Assembly: GCF_001426265.1 (NCBI RefSeq)
Contig: NZ_LMDG01000012.1
Coordinates: 310,001 to 374,000 of the forward strand
Reading direction: 5' to 3'
Length of the DNA: 64,000 nt
Source: Rhizobium sp. Root1220
Lineage (GTDB): Bacteria; Pseudomonadota; Alphaproteobacteria; Rhizobiales; Rhizobiaceae
Shown here: positions 19,312 to 30,620 of the stretch, piece by piece
Layout: each line of letters opens with the position of its first letter
Position numbering within the stretch: position 1 is the first letter of the stretch
The notes under the pieces: model-generated
Told to the model about the DNA's origin: nothing
Seen by the model: only the letters and a program-made list of their open reading frames with translations
Database searches by the model: none
Made by a program: the position numbers and the translations under genes

Positions 19312-20067
19312 TCAGGCTGCCGCTCCGATGATGTCGGCGTAGCCATTGGCTTCCAGTTCATGCGCCAGCGTCTTGTCGCCCGACTTGATGACCTGGCCCT
19401 TGTACAGGACGTGGACGGTATCCGGGACGATGTAGTCGAGCAGCCGCTGGTAGTGTGTGATGACGACCACCGCGCGATCCGGCGAACGCAGAGCATTGAC
19501 ACCGTCGGCAACGATCTTCAATGCGTCGATGTCGAGGCCGCTGTCCGTTTCGTCGAGAACGCAGAGCTGCGGCTGCAGCAGTGCCATCTGAAGGATCTCC
19601 GCTCGCTTCTTCTCGCCGCCCGAAAAGCCGACGTTGAGCGGACGCTTCAGCATCTCGGTGTTGATCTGCAGCTTCGCCGCAGCTTCCTTGACGAGGCGCA
19701 TGAAGTCAGGCGTCTTCAGCTCTTCGTCGCCTCGCGCCTTGCGCTGCTCGTTCATCGCAACCTTGAGGAACTGCATGGTGGCAACGCCCGGGATTTCGAC
19801 AGGGTACTGGAAGGCAAGGAAGATACCCTTGGAAGCGCGCTCCGCCGCGTCGAGCTCGAGAATGCTCTCGCCATTGTAAAGGATGTCGCCTTCTGTAACT
19901 TCATAGTCCGTCCGTCCTGAAAGGATGTAGGACAGCGTCGACTTGCCGGAGCCGTTCGGCCCCATAATGGCAGCTACTTCGCCGGCTTTCACGGTCAGGT
20001 TCAGACCACGAATGATCTCGGTGCCGTCTTCGGCGATGCGGGCGTGCAGGTTCTTGATCTCAAGCAT
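19312..20067 (-). CDS. sufC: Fe-S cluster assembly ATPase SufC
   Basis: ABC-type ATPase (251 aa) of the cytosolic SufBC2D scaffold; it lacks a membrane partner. Walker A is GPNGSGKST at 36-44, the signature is FSGGEKKR at 148-155 and Walker B with the catalytic glutamate is CVLDETDSGLD at 169-179. The Q-loop lies in FLAFQYPVEIPG. All catalytic residues are present. The gene is between sufB (65-base gap) and sufD (23-base gap). Confidence 0.97.
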   Translation of the reverse strand: MLEIKNLHARIAEDGTEIIRGLNLTVKAGEVAAIMGPNGSGKSTLSYILSGRTDYEVTEGDILYNGESILELDAAERASKGIFLAFQYPVEIPGVATMQFLKVAMNEQRKARGDEELKTPDFMRLVKEAAAKLQINTEMLKRPLNVGFSGGEKKRAEILQMALLQPQLCVLDETDSGLDIDALKIVADGVNALRSPDRAVVVITHYQRLLDYIVPDTVHVLYKGQVIKSGDKTLAHELEANGYADIIGAAA

Positions 20068-20132
20068 GGTAATATCCCATAGAAAACGTTTGAAGCGAGG
20101 CGCGTGGGCGCACTCATGTGTCTGTACTGGCG

Positions 20133-21602
<1,470 letters not shown>

Positions 21603-21741
21603 GTCGTTCTCCAATCTCGCCGGAGAAAAGGTCCGGCAGCTTGTCGGGCAGTATCGTTTGCCCCGTATGTAGGTGGCCAAAGGGGACTTTTCAGCCCGAA
21701 TGGCAAGCGGAAATTTGCGTTTCCGCAAATTTATGAAACGG

Positions 21742-22908
21742 TCAGGCCGCCTCGCCGGCCGGCTTGCGTCGGGCGGCTATTTTCGTGAACGCGGCGATTG
21801 CCGCGTCGATGTCGTCGTCGGTGGTCGAAAAGCCAAGCGAAATACGCAGTGCCCCCAGTCTCGGGTCATGGCCCATGGCAGTCAGTACATGGCTTTCTCC
21901 AACCTTGCCCGATGAACAGGCAGAGCCTGCGGAAAGCGCAACACCCTCCAGATCAAAGGCGATCTGGCCGGTCTCGGCCTTGAGCCCCGGAAGGGTGAAA
22001 AACGTGGTGTTCGGCACCCGGGATCCGTCCACACCGTAGATCACGATATCGGGCGCCGCGGCGCGCATTCCTGCTTCGAGCCGATCGCGCAAAAGCGACA
22101 CCGTCCGGTTCCTGTCATCGTACTCCGCGACGGCCGCCCGTGCCGCCGCGCCAAAGCCGATCACAGCCAGCGAGTTCTCTGTCCCCGAGCGGTGACCCTT
22201 CTCCTGACCGCCACCGTGGATCAACGGCCGCGGCATCAGAACCTCGCCGCGAGACACCAGGGCTCCAGCCCCCTTCGGGCCGCCAATCTTGTGAGAAGAG
22301 AGAATAATGAAGTCGGCACCCAGCGCGTTGATGTCGAGCTTCAGCCTTCCGGCAGCCTGAACTGCATCGACAACGAGCAGGCCGCCATGCGCCTGTACGA
22401 TCTTTGAAACCTCATCGATCGGCTGGACGATGCCCGTCTCGTTATTGACGAGCATCACCGCGACCATGGGCAAACCGGTGGATTTGTCGTGCCCCGCCAG
22501 CAGTGTCCGCAGGGAACCAAGGTCCAAGATCCCCGATGCCGTGACCGCAATCTCACTCGTATTGTCCTTCGGGTATCGCCCGCCTTCCCGGACGGCCGGA
22601 TGCTCGATCGCGGAATAATAGAGATGACTGACCGCCATCGGCGTCCGGCCCATACGAAATTCCGGCGTCAGCACCATGTTGGCAGCTTCCGTGGCGCCGC
22701 TTGTGAAGATGACGTGCGCAGGGTCGGCACCCGTCAATGCAGCGACCTGCCGGCGTGCACCTTCAATGGCGGCACGCACCACCCGCCCCTCGCCATGCAC
22801 GGAGTTGGGATTGCCGAACAGATCCATGGCGCGCAGAACCGCCTCTCGCGCTGCTGGGTGCAACGGCGATGTCGCGTTCCAATCGAGATAAAGGCGTGCC
22901 TGCGCCAT
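21742..22908 (-). CDS. IscS/NifS-like (group I) cysteine desulfurase
   Basis: A 388-residue PLP enzyme, the first gene of the Fe-S operon. The PLP lysine is K207 in [13 protein letters not shown] and the catalytic cysteine is C331 in [11 protein letters not shown], on the longer loop of group I enzymes. [15 protein letters not shown] is the usual substrate-binding stretch. Thus the operon carries two desulfurases of different groups, this one and SufS. No IscU is nearby, so its sulfur may go to SufB, to tRNA thiolation, or to both. The ATG at 22908 matches the conserved [11 protein letters not shown] start; 50 further in-frame codons cross into the promoter region. Confidence 0.93.
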   Translation of the reverse strand: MAQARLYLDWNATSPLHPAAREAVLRAMDLFGNPNSVHGEGRVVRAAIEGARRQVAALTGADPAHVIFTSGATEAANMVLTPEFRMGRTPMAVSHLYYSAIEHPAVREGGRYPKDNTSEIAVTASGILDLGSLRTLLAGHDKSTGLPMVAVMLVNNETGIVQPIDEVSKIVQAHGGLLVVDAVQAAGRLKLDINALGADFIILSSHKIGGPKGAGALVSRGEVLMPRPLIHGGGQEKGHRSGTENSLAVIGFGAAARAAVAEYDDRNRTVSLLRDRLEAGMRAAAPDIVIYGVDGSRVPNTTFFTLPGLKAETGQIAFDLEGVALSAGSACSSGKVGESHVLTAMGHDPRLGALRISLGFSTTDDDIDAAIAAFTKIAARRKPAGEAA

Positions 22909-23018
22909 GCTCTTTCGTCCTGCGCTGGATCCTTGCGTGGCGGCTCGGCTCATTTTCCTTGAAATTTCCGCCGCGCTTGCCTTATGACACATCCACAATG
23001 CGTGGATCGCCATGCAAG

Positions 23019-23048
23019 TTTCGAATTGTTCTAAACTGCGTTTTAGAA
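23019..23048 (-). promoter_or_regulatory. Irr-box (ICE)-like operator at the suf operon promoter
   Basis: Bases 23019-23035 read TTTCGAATTGTTCTAAA, close to the TTTAGAA...TTCTAAA pattern of the rhizobial iron control element bound by Irr. The right half also forms a perfect inverted repeat TTCTAAA-N6-TTTAGAA at 23029-23048 with a further half-site. It lies about 110-140 bases upstream of the desulfurase ATG and overlaps the predicted -10. Suf operons of this group have been computationally predicted as Irr targets. Assignment is by eye. Confidence 0.55.
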
Positions 23049-23068
23049 AAGCTGACAACGTTCGTCAA
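23040..23068 (-). promoter_or_regulatory. candidate promoter of the suf operon
   Basis: On the minus strand TTGACG (23063-23068), a 17-base spacer and TAAAAC (23040-23045). The -35 hexamer matches five of six and the -10 four of six consensus bases. The -10 lies inside the Irr-box-like repeat, as expected for repression by occlusion. Confidence 0.5.
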
Positions 23069-23111
23069 GTCTGCGCAGTGTGAACGTTAAGAAATAAACG
23101 CCGGAGTACCG

Positions 23112-23789
23112 ATGCCCGAAGTCATTTTCAACGGCCCCGCAGGCCGCCTTGAAGGCCGCTACCAGCCCTCCAAGGAAAAGAGCGCGCCGATTGCCCTCAT
23201 TCTGCACCCGCACCCCCAGTTCGGTGGCACGATGAACAACCAGATCGTCTACCAGCTCTTCTACATGTTCCAGAAGCGCGGGTTCACGACATTGCGCTTC
23301 AATTTCCGCGGAATCGGTCGAAGCCAGGGCGAATTCGACCACGGCGCCGGCGAGCTTTCAGATGCCGCCTCCGCGCTCGATTGGGTGCAGAGCCTGCATC
23401 CCGATTCGAAGACCTGTTGGGTCGCCGGCTACTCCTTCGGCTCATGGATCGGCATGCAGCTGCTGATGCGCCGCCCCGAGATTGAAGGCTTCATGTCGAT
23501 CGCGCCGCAGCCGAACACCTACGACTTCTCCTTCCTCGCCCCGTGCCCGTCTTCCGGCCTGATCATCAACGGCGACGCCGACAAGGTGGCACCTGAAAAG
23601 GACGTAAACGGACTGGTCGAGAAGCTGAAGACCCAAAAAGGCATCCTGATCACGCACCGCACGGTGTCGGGCGCCAACCACTTCTTCAACGGCCAGGTGG
23701 AAACGCTGATGGGCGAATGCGAGGATTACCTCGATCGCCGCCTGAACGGCGAACTCGTGCCTGAGCCGGCGGCGAAGCGGATCCGCTAA
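23112..23789 (+). CDS. alpha/beta hydrolase
   Basis: A 225-residue alpha/beta-hydrolase-fold protein of the small COG2945-like type. The HPHPQFGGTMNN loop, the FNFRGIGRSQGEFD segment and the nucleophile elbow AGYSFGSW are conserved; the acid is probably in INGDADKVAP and the histidine in SGANHFFNG. Substrate unknown. The ATG at 23112 is preceded by CCGGAG. It is divergent from the suf operon and shares the intergenic region with the Irr-box-like site, so iron control of this gene is also possible. A strong terminator follows. Confidence 0.88.
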   Translation: MPEVIFNGPAGRLEGRYQPSKEKSAPIALILHPHPQFGGTMNNQIVYQLFYMFQKRGFTTLRFNFRGIGRSQGEFDHGAGELSDAASALDWVQSLHPDSKTCWVAGYSFGSWIGMQLLMRRPEIEGFMSIAPQPNTYDFSFLAPCPSSGLIINGDADKVAPEKDVNGLVEKLKTQKGILITHRTVSGANHFFNGQVETLMGECEDYLDRRLNGELVPEPAAKRIR

Positions 23790-23831
23790 GCGGCGCGTAC
23801 CCCGGTCATTTCGAACGTTCAGTCAATGATC

Positions 23832-23857
23832 ATCGGCATGCGGCATCGCATGCCGAT
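23832..23857 (+). terminator. terminator between the alpha/beta hydrolase and anmK
   Basis: Perfect eleven-base arms ATCGGCATGCG and CGCATGCCGAT around a GCAT loop, running into TTTTCGTT. The genes on either side converge on it. Confidence 0.88.
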
Positions 23858-23935
23858 TTTCGTTAGGGCACTTCACGAGGGTAGCCTTTGGATGCGTGAG
23901 CTGGGCAGGCACGTTCGCGCAAGGAAACGCCCCCT

Positions 23936-25057
23936 CTACGCGGTCCTTACAATGACTCCGCCGCTGACCGGCTTGCTTACGCTCGTCGTGCCCGGAAACG
24001 TCAGAGGCAATCCGTCCAGCGATCGGACGGCAAGATAGGCCCAGGCTTCGGCTTCCATTGCATCACCATCAAATCCCGCCTCCTCGGCAGAGATCACATC
24101 GCCATTCTGGCGCCGGGCGAGAGCCCGCAGTTCGTGCATCATTACCCGGTTAAGGCGCCCACCGCCACAGATCACATAAAGCGTCGGCGTCGCCGGCAGG
24201 TGGCCAGCGGATTTGATGATTGAGGCAGCCGCCACATAAGCGAGTGTCCTCGCACCGTCCGAGAGCTCCGCATCGGTCCCGGACAGTGGTGGGAAATCGT
24301 TGCGGTCGAGCGAACGGCGCTTTTCCGCCGTGAAGAATGGGCTTTCGAGGTAACGATCCGCGAGATCCCCGATGACCCTGCCTTCGGAAGCGATCATGCC
24401 GCCCTGATCGAATGGCACGCCCGCATGCGTTTCGACCCACTGGTCGATCAGCGTGTTGCCCGGCCCGCTGTCGTAGCCGACTATGAGTCCGTCGGCGCCG
24501 ATAAAAGTGAGATTGGAAATGCCGCCGATATTGACAAAGCAGACTGGTAGTCGGGCATCCCGGAGATTGCGTGCCAGCGCGGCGTGATAGACTGGAACCA
24601 GCGGCGCGCCCTGGCCACCATGAACCATGTCATTTGCCCGCAGGTCGTAGGCGACGGCAATACCGGTCTCGCGCGCCAACAAAACGCCATCGCCGATCTG
24701 CACGGTGAGCGCCTGATCTGGCCTGTGCAGGACCGTTTGTCCATGAAAGCCGATGATGTCAATCTCCGCCGCATCGATTTGATTCGTCGCAAGAAATTTC
24801 GTTACGGCAGATACATGACGCAACGTGAGCTCGCGTTCGATGGAGGCCAGAGCGCCCGGCCGTTCGTCCCGTTGCTTAACCGCTTTCGCCTGCTCGAGCG
24901 CCAGCTTCAATCGGTCGCGGAAATCAGGATCATAGGCGACCCCGAGGAACGGCCCACGCTCGACGATCGCCTCGCCATCTGTACGCAACAACGCCACATC
25001 GATCCCGTCCATCGACGTTCCGCTCATTAGGCCGATCGCTGTCCGTATGTTCCCCAT
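23936..25057 (-). CDS. anmK: anhydro-N-acetylmuramic acid kinase
   Basis: A 373-residue ASKHA-fold kinase that phosphorylates and opens 1,6-anhydro-N-acetylmuramic acid, returning cell-wall fragments to the peptidoglycan recycling pathway. The N-terminal [21 protein letters not shown] phosphate loop is diagnostic, as are [24 protein letters not shown] and [13 protein letters not shown]. Full length. It is divergent from tyrS with 115 bases between the starts. No MurQ or other recycling gene is next to it. Confidence 0.95.
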   Translation of the reverse strand: MGNIRTAIGLMSGTSMDGIDVALLRTDGEAIVERGPFLGVAYDPDFRDRLKLALEQAKAVKQRDERPGALASIERELTLRHVSAVTKFLATNQIDAAEIDIIGFHGQTVLHRPDQALTVQIGDGVLLARETGIAVAYDLRANDMVHGGQGAPLVPVYHAALARNLRDARLPVCFVNIGGISNLTFIGADGLIVGYDSGPGNTLIDQWVETHAGVPFDQGGMIASEGRVIGDLADRYLESPFFTAEKRRSLDRNDFPPLSGTDAELSDGARTLAYVAAASIIKSAGHLPATPTLYVICGGGRLNRVMMHELRALARRQNGDVISAEEAGFDGDAMEAEAWAYLAVRSLDGLPLTFPGTTSVSKPVSGGVIVRTA

Positions 25058-25172
25058 TGACCCTCGCCGGAAGATTCCACCAACTGGTGACTGATCGCCA
25101 AAACAGTGCTAAACGCGCCGCGACGCTTCAACAATAGCCATTCCGAAATTCCTGATCCGAGAGCAAAAGGTC

Positions 25173-26429
25173 ATGTCCGAGTTCAAATCCGATTTCCTCC
25201 GCACGCTGAAAGAACGTGGCTTCATTCATCAGATCTCCGATGAATCCGGGCTCGACGCTCTGTTCGCCAAGGAAACCGTGACGGCCTATATCGGCTTCGA
25301 CCCCACGGCACCGAGCCTGCATGCAGGTTCGTTGATCCAGATCATGATGCTGCACTGGATGCAGGCAACCGGCCACCGCGCCATCTCGCTGATGGGCGGC
25401 GGCACCGGGATGGTGGGAGATCCGTCCTTCAAGGAAGAGGCGCGCCAGTTGATGACCGTCGACACGATCGAGGGCAACATCGCCTCGATCAAGCGTGTCT
25501 TCTCGAACTACCTGACCTACGGCGAAGGGCCGAAGGACGCGTTGATGATCAACAACGCCGAGTGGCTGCGGTCGCTCAACTACCTCGAATTCTTGCGCGA
25601 CGTCGGCCGTCATTTTTCGGTCAACCGCATGTTGGCTTTCGATAGCGTCAAGACCCGGCTCGATCGCGAACAATCGCTGTCCTTCCTCGAATTCAACTAC
25701 ATGATCCTACAGGCCTATGACTTTGTGGAGCTTGCAAAGCGCTACGACTGCCGCCTTCAGATGGGTGGCTCGGATCAGTGGGGCAATATCGTCAATGGGA
25801 TCGACCTCGGTCACCGCATGGGGACGCAACAGCTTTACGCCCTCACCTCGCCCCTGCTCACGACGTCGTCCGGCGCCAAGATGGGCAAGTCGGCGACCGG
25901 TGCAATCTGGTTGAACGCCGACATGCTGTCGGCCTATGATTTCTGGCAGTACTGGCGTAACACCGAAGACGCGGACGTATCGCGCTTCCTGAAGCTCTAC
26001 ACGACGCTGCCAATGGGCGAGATTGCTCGCCTGTCTGCGCTGGCAGGATCCGAGATCAACGAAGTCAAAAAGATTCTTGCAACCGAGGTGACGGCGATCC
26101 TGCATGGCCGTGACGCCGCCGAGCAGGCCGCCGAAACGGCGCGCAAAACCTTCGAGGAAGGTGGCGTCGCCGAGAACCTGCCGTCGGTCGACGTGCCGGC
26201 CTCCGAGCTTGATGCGGGCATAGGCCTGCTCTCGCTGATTGTCCGCGCTGGCCTCGCCACATCGAATGGCGAAGCGCGCCGTCACGTTCAGGGTGGCGCT
26301 GTACGCATCAACGACCAGGCAGTCAGCGACGAGCGCAGGCTGATCGGCAGCGGCGAAGTCACGGCTGACGGCGTCATCAAGCTGTCGCTCGGCAAGAAGA
26401 AGCATATCCTCATCCGTCGCGCCGCCTAG
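25173..26429 (+). CDS. tyrS: tyrosyl-tRNA synthetase
   Basis: Class I aminoacyl-tRNA synthetase (418 aa) that charges tRNA-Tyr. The HIGH-equivalent is in PSLHAGS (residues 48-53), the tyrosine pocket includes [11 protein letters not shown] and the GGSDQWGN motif, and KMGKS at 236-240 stands for KMSKS. An S4 RNA-binding domain occupies the C-terminal 70 residues ([18 protein letters not shown]...). It stands alone as a monocistronic gene followed by a terminator at 26451-26476. Confidence 0.97.
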   Translation: MSEFKSDFLRTLKERGFIHQISDESGLDALFAKETVTAYIGFDPTAPSLHAGSLIQIMMLHWMQATGHRAISLMGGGTGMVGDPSFKEEARQLMTVDTIEGNIASIKRVFSNYLTYGEGPKDALMINNAEWLRSLNYLEFLRDVGRHFSVNRMLAFDSVKTRLDREQSLSFLEFNYMILQAYDFVELAKRYDCRLQMGGSDQWGNIVNGIDLGHRMGTQQLYALTSPLLTTSSGAKMGKSATGAIWLNADMLSAYDFWQYWRNTEDADVSRFLKLYTTLPMGEIARLSALAGSEINEVKKILATEVTAILHGRDAAEQAAETARKTFEEGGVAENLPSVDVPASELDAGIGLLSLIVRAGLATSNGEARRHVQGGAVRINDQAVSDERRLIGSGEVTADGVIKLSLGKKKHILIRRAA

Positions 26430-26450
26430 CGGTCGAACACCGGTGATATG

Positions 26451-26476
26451 AAAGGCCGGCCTTCGTGCAGGCCTTT
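26451..26476. terminator. bidirectional terminator between tyrS and the AsmA-like gene
   Basis: Arms AAAGGCC and GGCCTTT around twelve bases, between convergent genes. The plus strand continues with TCTAC after the TTT. Confidence 0.65.
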
Positions 26477-26482
26477 CTACGA

Positions 26483-29400
26483 CTACTGGAATTCGAATAT
26501 ATTGCGGAAGACGCCGGGTGCTATGATCGAGAGCGGGTTAATCACCAGGTTTGGCGATTCCAGCTTCCCTGTGAGTTTAAAGGTGATGCCGATCAGGCCC
26601 CGGTCCGTGCCGTTGCCCAGGAAGAATCCAATGACAGGCAGTTCCGCAAACAGGCGATTGAGGCCATAGGCGGGCATGAACGTCCCCGTCATGTCCATAT
26701 TGCCGCGCTTGTCGCGCACGACGCCCTGGAACACGGCGCCGACCTGGTCACCCCGAACCACGCCGTTTTCGACGCTGACCACGCCGTTCTGCGACACGAT
26801 ACGGGCAAAACCTCGCTCGAACCGCTGCGCCGTGGTATCGATATTCCGCTTCACGGCTGAATTCAGGCTTCGCTGCTCCTGGCCCACCGGCGTCGAGACG
26901 ATTGAGCGCAAGCGTTGCTCATCGACCAGGTAAAATCGCCGGATATCGATCGAACCGTCCCAGTTGCCGCCGACGCCGAGCCGGATCGCCATGTTCAGCA
27001 ACCCGCCTTTCATGTGTTGGTAAAGGTCGGCAAAACGCGAAGCCGCACCAGCATCGCCGCTGGTTATACTGATGACACCGCCGTCCTTCGTCTGACCGAC
27101 CACGGCCTCGCCGCTGTCGGTGACGCCCGAAAAGTTCAACGTCTGGAGTCGATCGCCCTGCATTGAATAAAGCAGCTCGACGTTCCTCAGCTTCTCGTCG
27201 TTGAAGCCGATGATGCGGTCCAGCTTGGCACGAATAGAAACACCGCCATTGCCGGTGTCGCCCTGGCCGCCGCCGGATTTCAACCCCGCAATGATCGGAC
27301 GGACATCGGCGCTGCTTCCGGATATCGAAACATCCATTCCGCCCTTGCCGCGCTTCAACGAAACAGCGAAATCGTCGAGCGACGACAGCTTGACGCTGTC
27401 GAAATCCGCTCTCACAAGATTTCCCTTGCTGACGGCAAGCGCTCCGTTTGCACCGAACCCGTCGCCCTTGAGCACGAAATTCTTGACCTGCGTATTGTCT
27501 GCCGGTCCCGACACCTCGAACGTGGCATTGGCATCGATACCGCTTCCCTTGGACCAACCGATCCAGGGCAGATCCAGCCGCGCCTTTCCTAGATCTATCG
27601 ATACAGACTGCCTGTCGGCGTCGAGGCGGTTGAGTTCGACGCCGACGCTGCCATCAATTATGCCCGAGAGCCCCGGCAGAAGCTTTTCCCGTTGATCATT
27701 GCTGAGAGTGGCGGTGATTTCCTGCTGCGGCTGGACGTCGGACGATTTATCGGTAGGCTCGACAAGCTTGATGCCAGCCGGGATGCCGTCTATCTGCCCC
27801 TTTGCGTCCAGACTGACCTGCTTCGGGTCAGCCGTCAGTACACCGTCAATATCGCTGATCTTCCGTCCCGAAATCGGCTTGGCCACATCGACGCCTTGCA
27901 ATTGCAGCGTGGCTTTCCATTCCGGCGGAGGTGGATTTTGCGAACGAATGAGTCCGATACGCGCCTGCACGCGTGCCGATACTTTGCCCGTGAAATCTTC
28001 CGGAACGAAACCGGCCCGTTGCAGCACCTGTATCGGCTTGTAGGTCAGGAGCTCGCCGACAGCGTCTGCATTTCCTGAAATGGGAAGGTCGAGTTCGGCC
28101 ATCAGCGGCTTGTCGTAAGTTGACGGCAAGACGAACGTCCCCTCGCCGACGGTCACCGAACGCCCAGACGGGAAGAATGAAGTCCCGCTCGTGATCGAAA
28201 CTGTCGCCCGGGGACCCTTCAGATCGAAATGCGCATTGGTGTCGCGGATCGGCGGAACGTCACCGGTGACGTTCATCCGTGTGCCGGCGATATCAAACGC
28301 AATCCGGATCTGGTTCTCGTCAAGCTTCAAGCCCTTGCCAACCGCATCGTCGAGACGCCCGGAGGGAATGAAGACGGAAATCGACGCGTTGCTGACTGTT
28401 CCTCCGAAGAGATTGCGCAGAACCCATTCGCGGGCTTTGGACGACATCCAGAAGGGCCAGAGCTGTTTGACCGCCGTGGTCTGCAACTGCTCGGACTGTC
28501 CGGCGAAACTGATCTCTGGCGAAACGTCTCCGAAGCGCACGTGTAGTGATCCATAGAGGCCACCGGCTGGACTCGACACCCGCATGTTCGCGAATTGCAA
28601 CTCACGTCCTGCAACGAGATAGCGGCCAGTCGCCTGAATATCGAAGGCAAGAGGCTTTTCGCCCGATCCGCTCGGAGCAGCGACGCCGCCGCTGACAAGC
28701 ATATCGATCCCGAATCCCTTGCCTGCCGTCGAATCGATCTTGTCGAGATCGATCACTGCGCCGTTGAACGGCACCGATGTCGGCCCGAACTGAAGCTGCG
28801 ACCTGGCGATTTCGAGGGTTTGCTTGCCGAAGTCATAGGCAAGATTGATCTGGCCGCCGCCGAGATCCTGCTCGTCGCCGTCCATGTAGAATTGTCCGGA
28901 TTGCAGATCAATCGCCGCCGACAGCGCCGCTGGTGTGCTTTCCGTTGATCGCAGGGCTGAAACCGTCAGATTGCCGAGACCGTTGATCCCCTGCCGTATC
29001 TGCCCGAGCGTATTGCGTTTCAGAGTGAGTGGTCCAAGATCGACATTCGTCACCTGGCCGATCAGATTCGATGTTCTACCATCGATACCCTCCATCGCGA
29101 CGGTGAGCGTCGCCGGCTTGCCGTTGATCGCGACCTCGCCGTCGAGGTGCAGTGCACCTTGGGGAGTGCGAGAGAAAACCAGGCTGTCTACCATGATCGA
29201 CAGCGGACCATTTGCTGTGTCTGCGAGCTTGATATCTATGCCTGAGAGCTTGACCGATTGCGTTCCCCCGCGCTCGACGAAACCTCGGATCATGTCGAGT
29301 TGGCCAAACGCCGCTTCCATGGCAGCCGGCACCGCATCGACGCGAAGGTCGTCAAGCTTCAGCGGCTCGCCGGATGGCAACAATGCAGTATTGAGCGCGA

Positions 29401-29869
29401 TGTCGGCGGCCTCGATCTGCGCGATTACTATGCGGCCGCGGAACAATTGCAGCGGATCGAGCGCCATCCGCATCGCACCCGTCGTCGAAAGATGCTGGCC
29501 GCTCTTTTCGTCAATCATGTTGACGTTGCGGGCTTCGAGAGCGAGGCGCAGGCCCGAAGTAAAGCGGATGACGGTCGAGCCGACCTCGGCGTGATAGCGC
29601 GGCCCGATCGCCGAGTTCAGGGCTGCTTGTGCCTGCCTTGAAAGGGGCGCATCAAACATACCGCTTTCGACAATGAATATGATCGCGGCCAGAATGAGAA
29701 GAAACGCCGTCACGCAACCGCCGGTGACATTCGCGGTCCTTCGCATGCGCGACCGCGTTGGCGGGCAATGCACGATGATAGGATCTTCGGCCTGCGCGGA
29801 AGGAAGCTCATGCAGTGCGACGATATCTTTCTTGCGGAACCTGATCTTCTCGCCGCGGATCGCCGACAT
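26483..29869 (-). CDS. large AsmA-like/YhdP-type protein (DUF3971)
   Basis: A 1128-residue protein of the AsmA-like superfamily, with a DUF3971 region and an AsmA-like C-terminal domain (the final 150 residues, with GTFMPAYGLNRLFAELPVIGFFLGNG). A single transmembrane helix at about residues 49-68 (VTGGCVTAFLLILAAIIFIVE) anchors it in the inner membrane; the remainder is predicted to be a long periplasmic beta-rich rod. E. coli YhdP, TamB and YdbH relatives move phospholipids between the membranes; a role of that kind is likely but not shown here. It is divergent from the peroxiredoxin gene. Confidence 0.9.
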   Translation of the reverse strand: MSAIRGEKIRFRKKDIVALHELPSAQAEDPIIVHCPPTRSRMRRTANVTGGCVTAFLLILAAIIFIVESGMFDAPLSRQAQAALNSAIGPRYHAEVGSTVIRFTSGLRLALEARNVNMIDEKSGQHLSTTGAMRMALDPLQLFRGRIVIAQIEAADIALNTALLPSGEPLKLDDLRVDAVPAAMEAAFGQLDMIRGFVERGGTQSVKLSGIDIKLADTANGPLSIMVDSLVFSRTPQGALHLDGEVAINGKPATLTVAMEGIDGRTSNLIGQVTNVDLGPLTLKRNTLGQIRQGINGLGNLTVSALRSTESTPAALSAAIDLQSGQFYMDGDEQDLGGGQINLAYDFGKQTLEIARSQLQFGPTSVPFNGAVIDLDKIDSTAGKGFGIDMLVSGGVAAPSGSGEKPLAFDIQATGRYLVAGRELQFANMRVSSPAGGLYGSLHVRFGDVSPEISFAGQSEQLQTTAVKQLWPFWMSSKAREWVLRNLFGGTVSNASISVFIPSGRLDDAVGKGLKLDENQIRIAFDIAGTRMNVTGDVPPIRDTNAHFDLKGPRATVSITSGTSFFPSGRSVTVGEGTFVLPSTYDKPLMAELDLPISGNADAVGELLTYKPIQVLQRAGFVPEDFTGKVSARVQARIGLIRSQNPPPPEWKATLQLQGVDVAKPISGRKISDIDGVLTADPKQVSLDAKGQIDGIPAGIKLVEPTDKSSDVQPQQEITATLSNDQREKLLPGLSGIIDGSVGVELNRLDADRQSVSIDLGKARLDLPWIGWSKGSGIDANATFEVSGPADNTQVKNFVLKGDGFGANGALAVSKGNLVRADFDSVKLSSLDDFAVSLKRGKGGMDVSISGSSADVRPIIAGLKSGGGQGDTGNGGVSIRAKLDRIIGFNDEKLRNVELLYSMQGDRLQTLNFSGVTDSGEAVVGQTKDGGVISITSGDAGAASRFADLYQHMKGGLLNMAIRLGVGGNWDGSIDIRRFYLVDEQRLRSIVSTPVGQEQRSLNSAVKRNIDTTAQRFERGFARIVSQNGVVSVENGVVRGDQVGAVFQGVVRDKRGNMDMTGTFMPAYGLNRLFAELPVIGFFLGNGTDRGLIGITFKLTGKLESPNLVINPLSIIAPGVFRNIFEFQ

Positions 29870-29988
29870 GCGCCTCGCCTAACTCCCTAATTTGTGGTCT
29901 GGACCAGACTGGCTGGACGACACTTCATCCAATATATATCTGGCAAATCACGTGTTATCCATAAAGCCGGCAAAAGAAAGGTTTCTCC

Positions 29989-30462
29989 ATGGCGGATATT
30001 GGCATTGGCACAACCGCGCCAGACTTTGATCTTCCCCGCGACGGTGGCGGTCGTGTCTCGCTCGCCGAATTTCATGGCAAGCCGCTCGTCCTCTTCTTCT
30101 ATCCGAAGGACGATACGACTGGTTGCACAGCCGAGTCGCTCGGGTTCACAACGTTGGCCGACGAGTTCGAAAAGGTCGGCGCGACCGTTGTCGGCATGTC
30201 ACCCGATTCCGTCAAATGCCACGACAGGTTCATCAAGAAACATAGCCTTTCGGTTGTCCTTGCGTCGGATGAGCAAAAAACCACACTCGAGGCTTACGGT
30301 GTCTGGAAGCAGAAAAGCATGTACGGTCGAAACTTCATGGGAGTGGAGCGTACCACCTTCCTCATTCGACCGGACGGCACCATCGGCACCATATGGCAGA
30401 AGGTGAAAGTGCCGGGCCACGCGGAAACGGTGCTGGCCGCTGTACAGAACCTTTACCGATAA
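29989..30462 (+). CDS. bcp: peroxiredoxin, Bcp/PrxQ type
   Basis: Thiol peroxidase (157 aa) that reduces hydrogen peroxide and organic hydroperoxides. The peroxidatic cysteine is C46 in YPKDDTTGCTAES; a threonine precedes the glycine where proline is usual. The position five residues on, where many Bcp proteins carry the resolving cysteine, is L51; the only other cysteine is C77 in SVKCHDRF. It is therefore either a one-cysteine enzyme or uses C77 as a resolving residue, as in some PrxQ subtypes. The stretch MYGRNFMGVERTTFLI is standard. Confidence 0.93.
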   Translation: MADIGIGTTAPDFDLPRDGGGRVSLAEFHGKPLVLFFYPKDDTTGCTAESLGFTTLADEFEKVGATVVGMSPDSVKCHDRFIKKHSLSVVLASDEQKTTLEAYGVWKQKSMYGRNFMGVERTTFLIRPDGTIGTIWQKVKVPGHAETVLAAVQNLYR

Positions 30463-30620
30463 CCTGGGGACATTGTGGGCTGATCGATGCAGTTCGTGAC
30501 CCTGACGTCTTTGACGGCGTTTGGCCCACAGATTGTCGCCTTGGCGATCTAAGGCTTTCTTAACCATAACTGTGTGTAATTGCGGTGATTGAGGCACGGC
30601 CATCAATTGGGAGATTCTCC

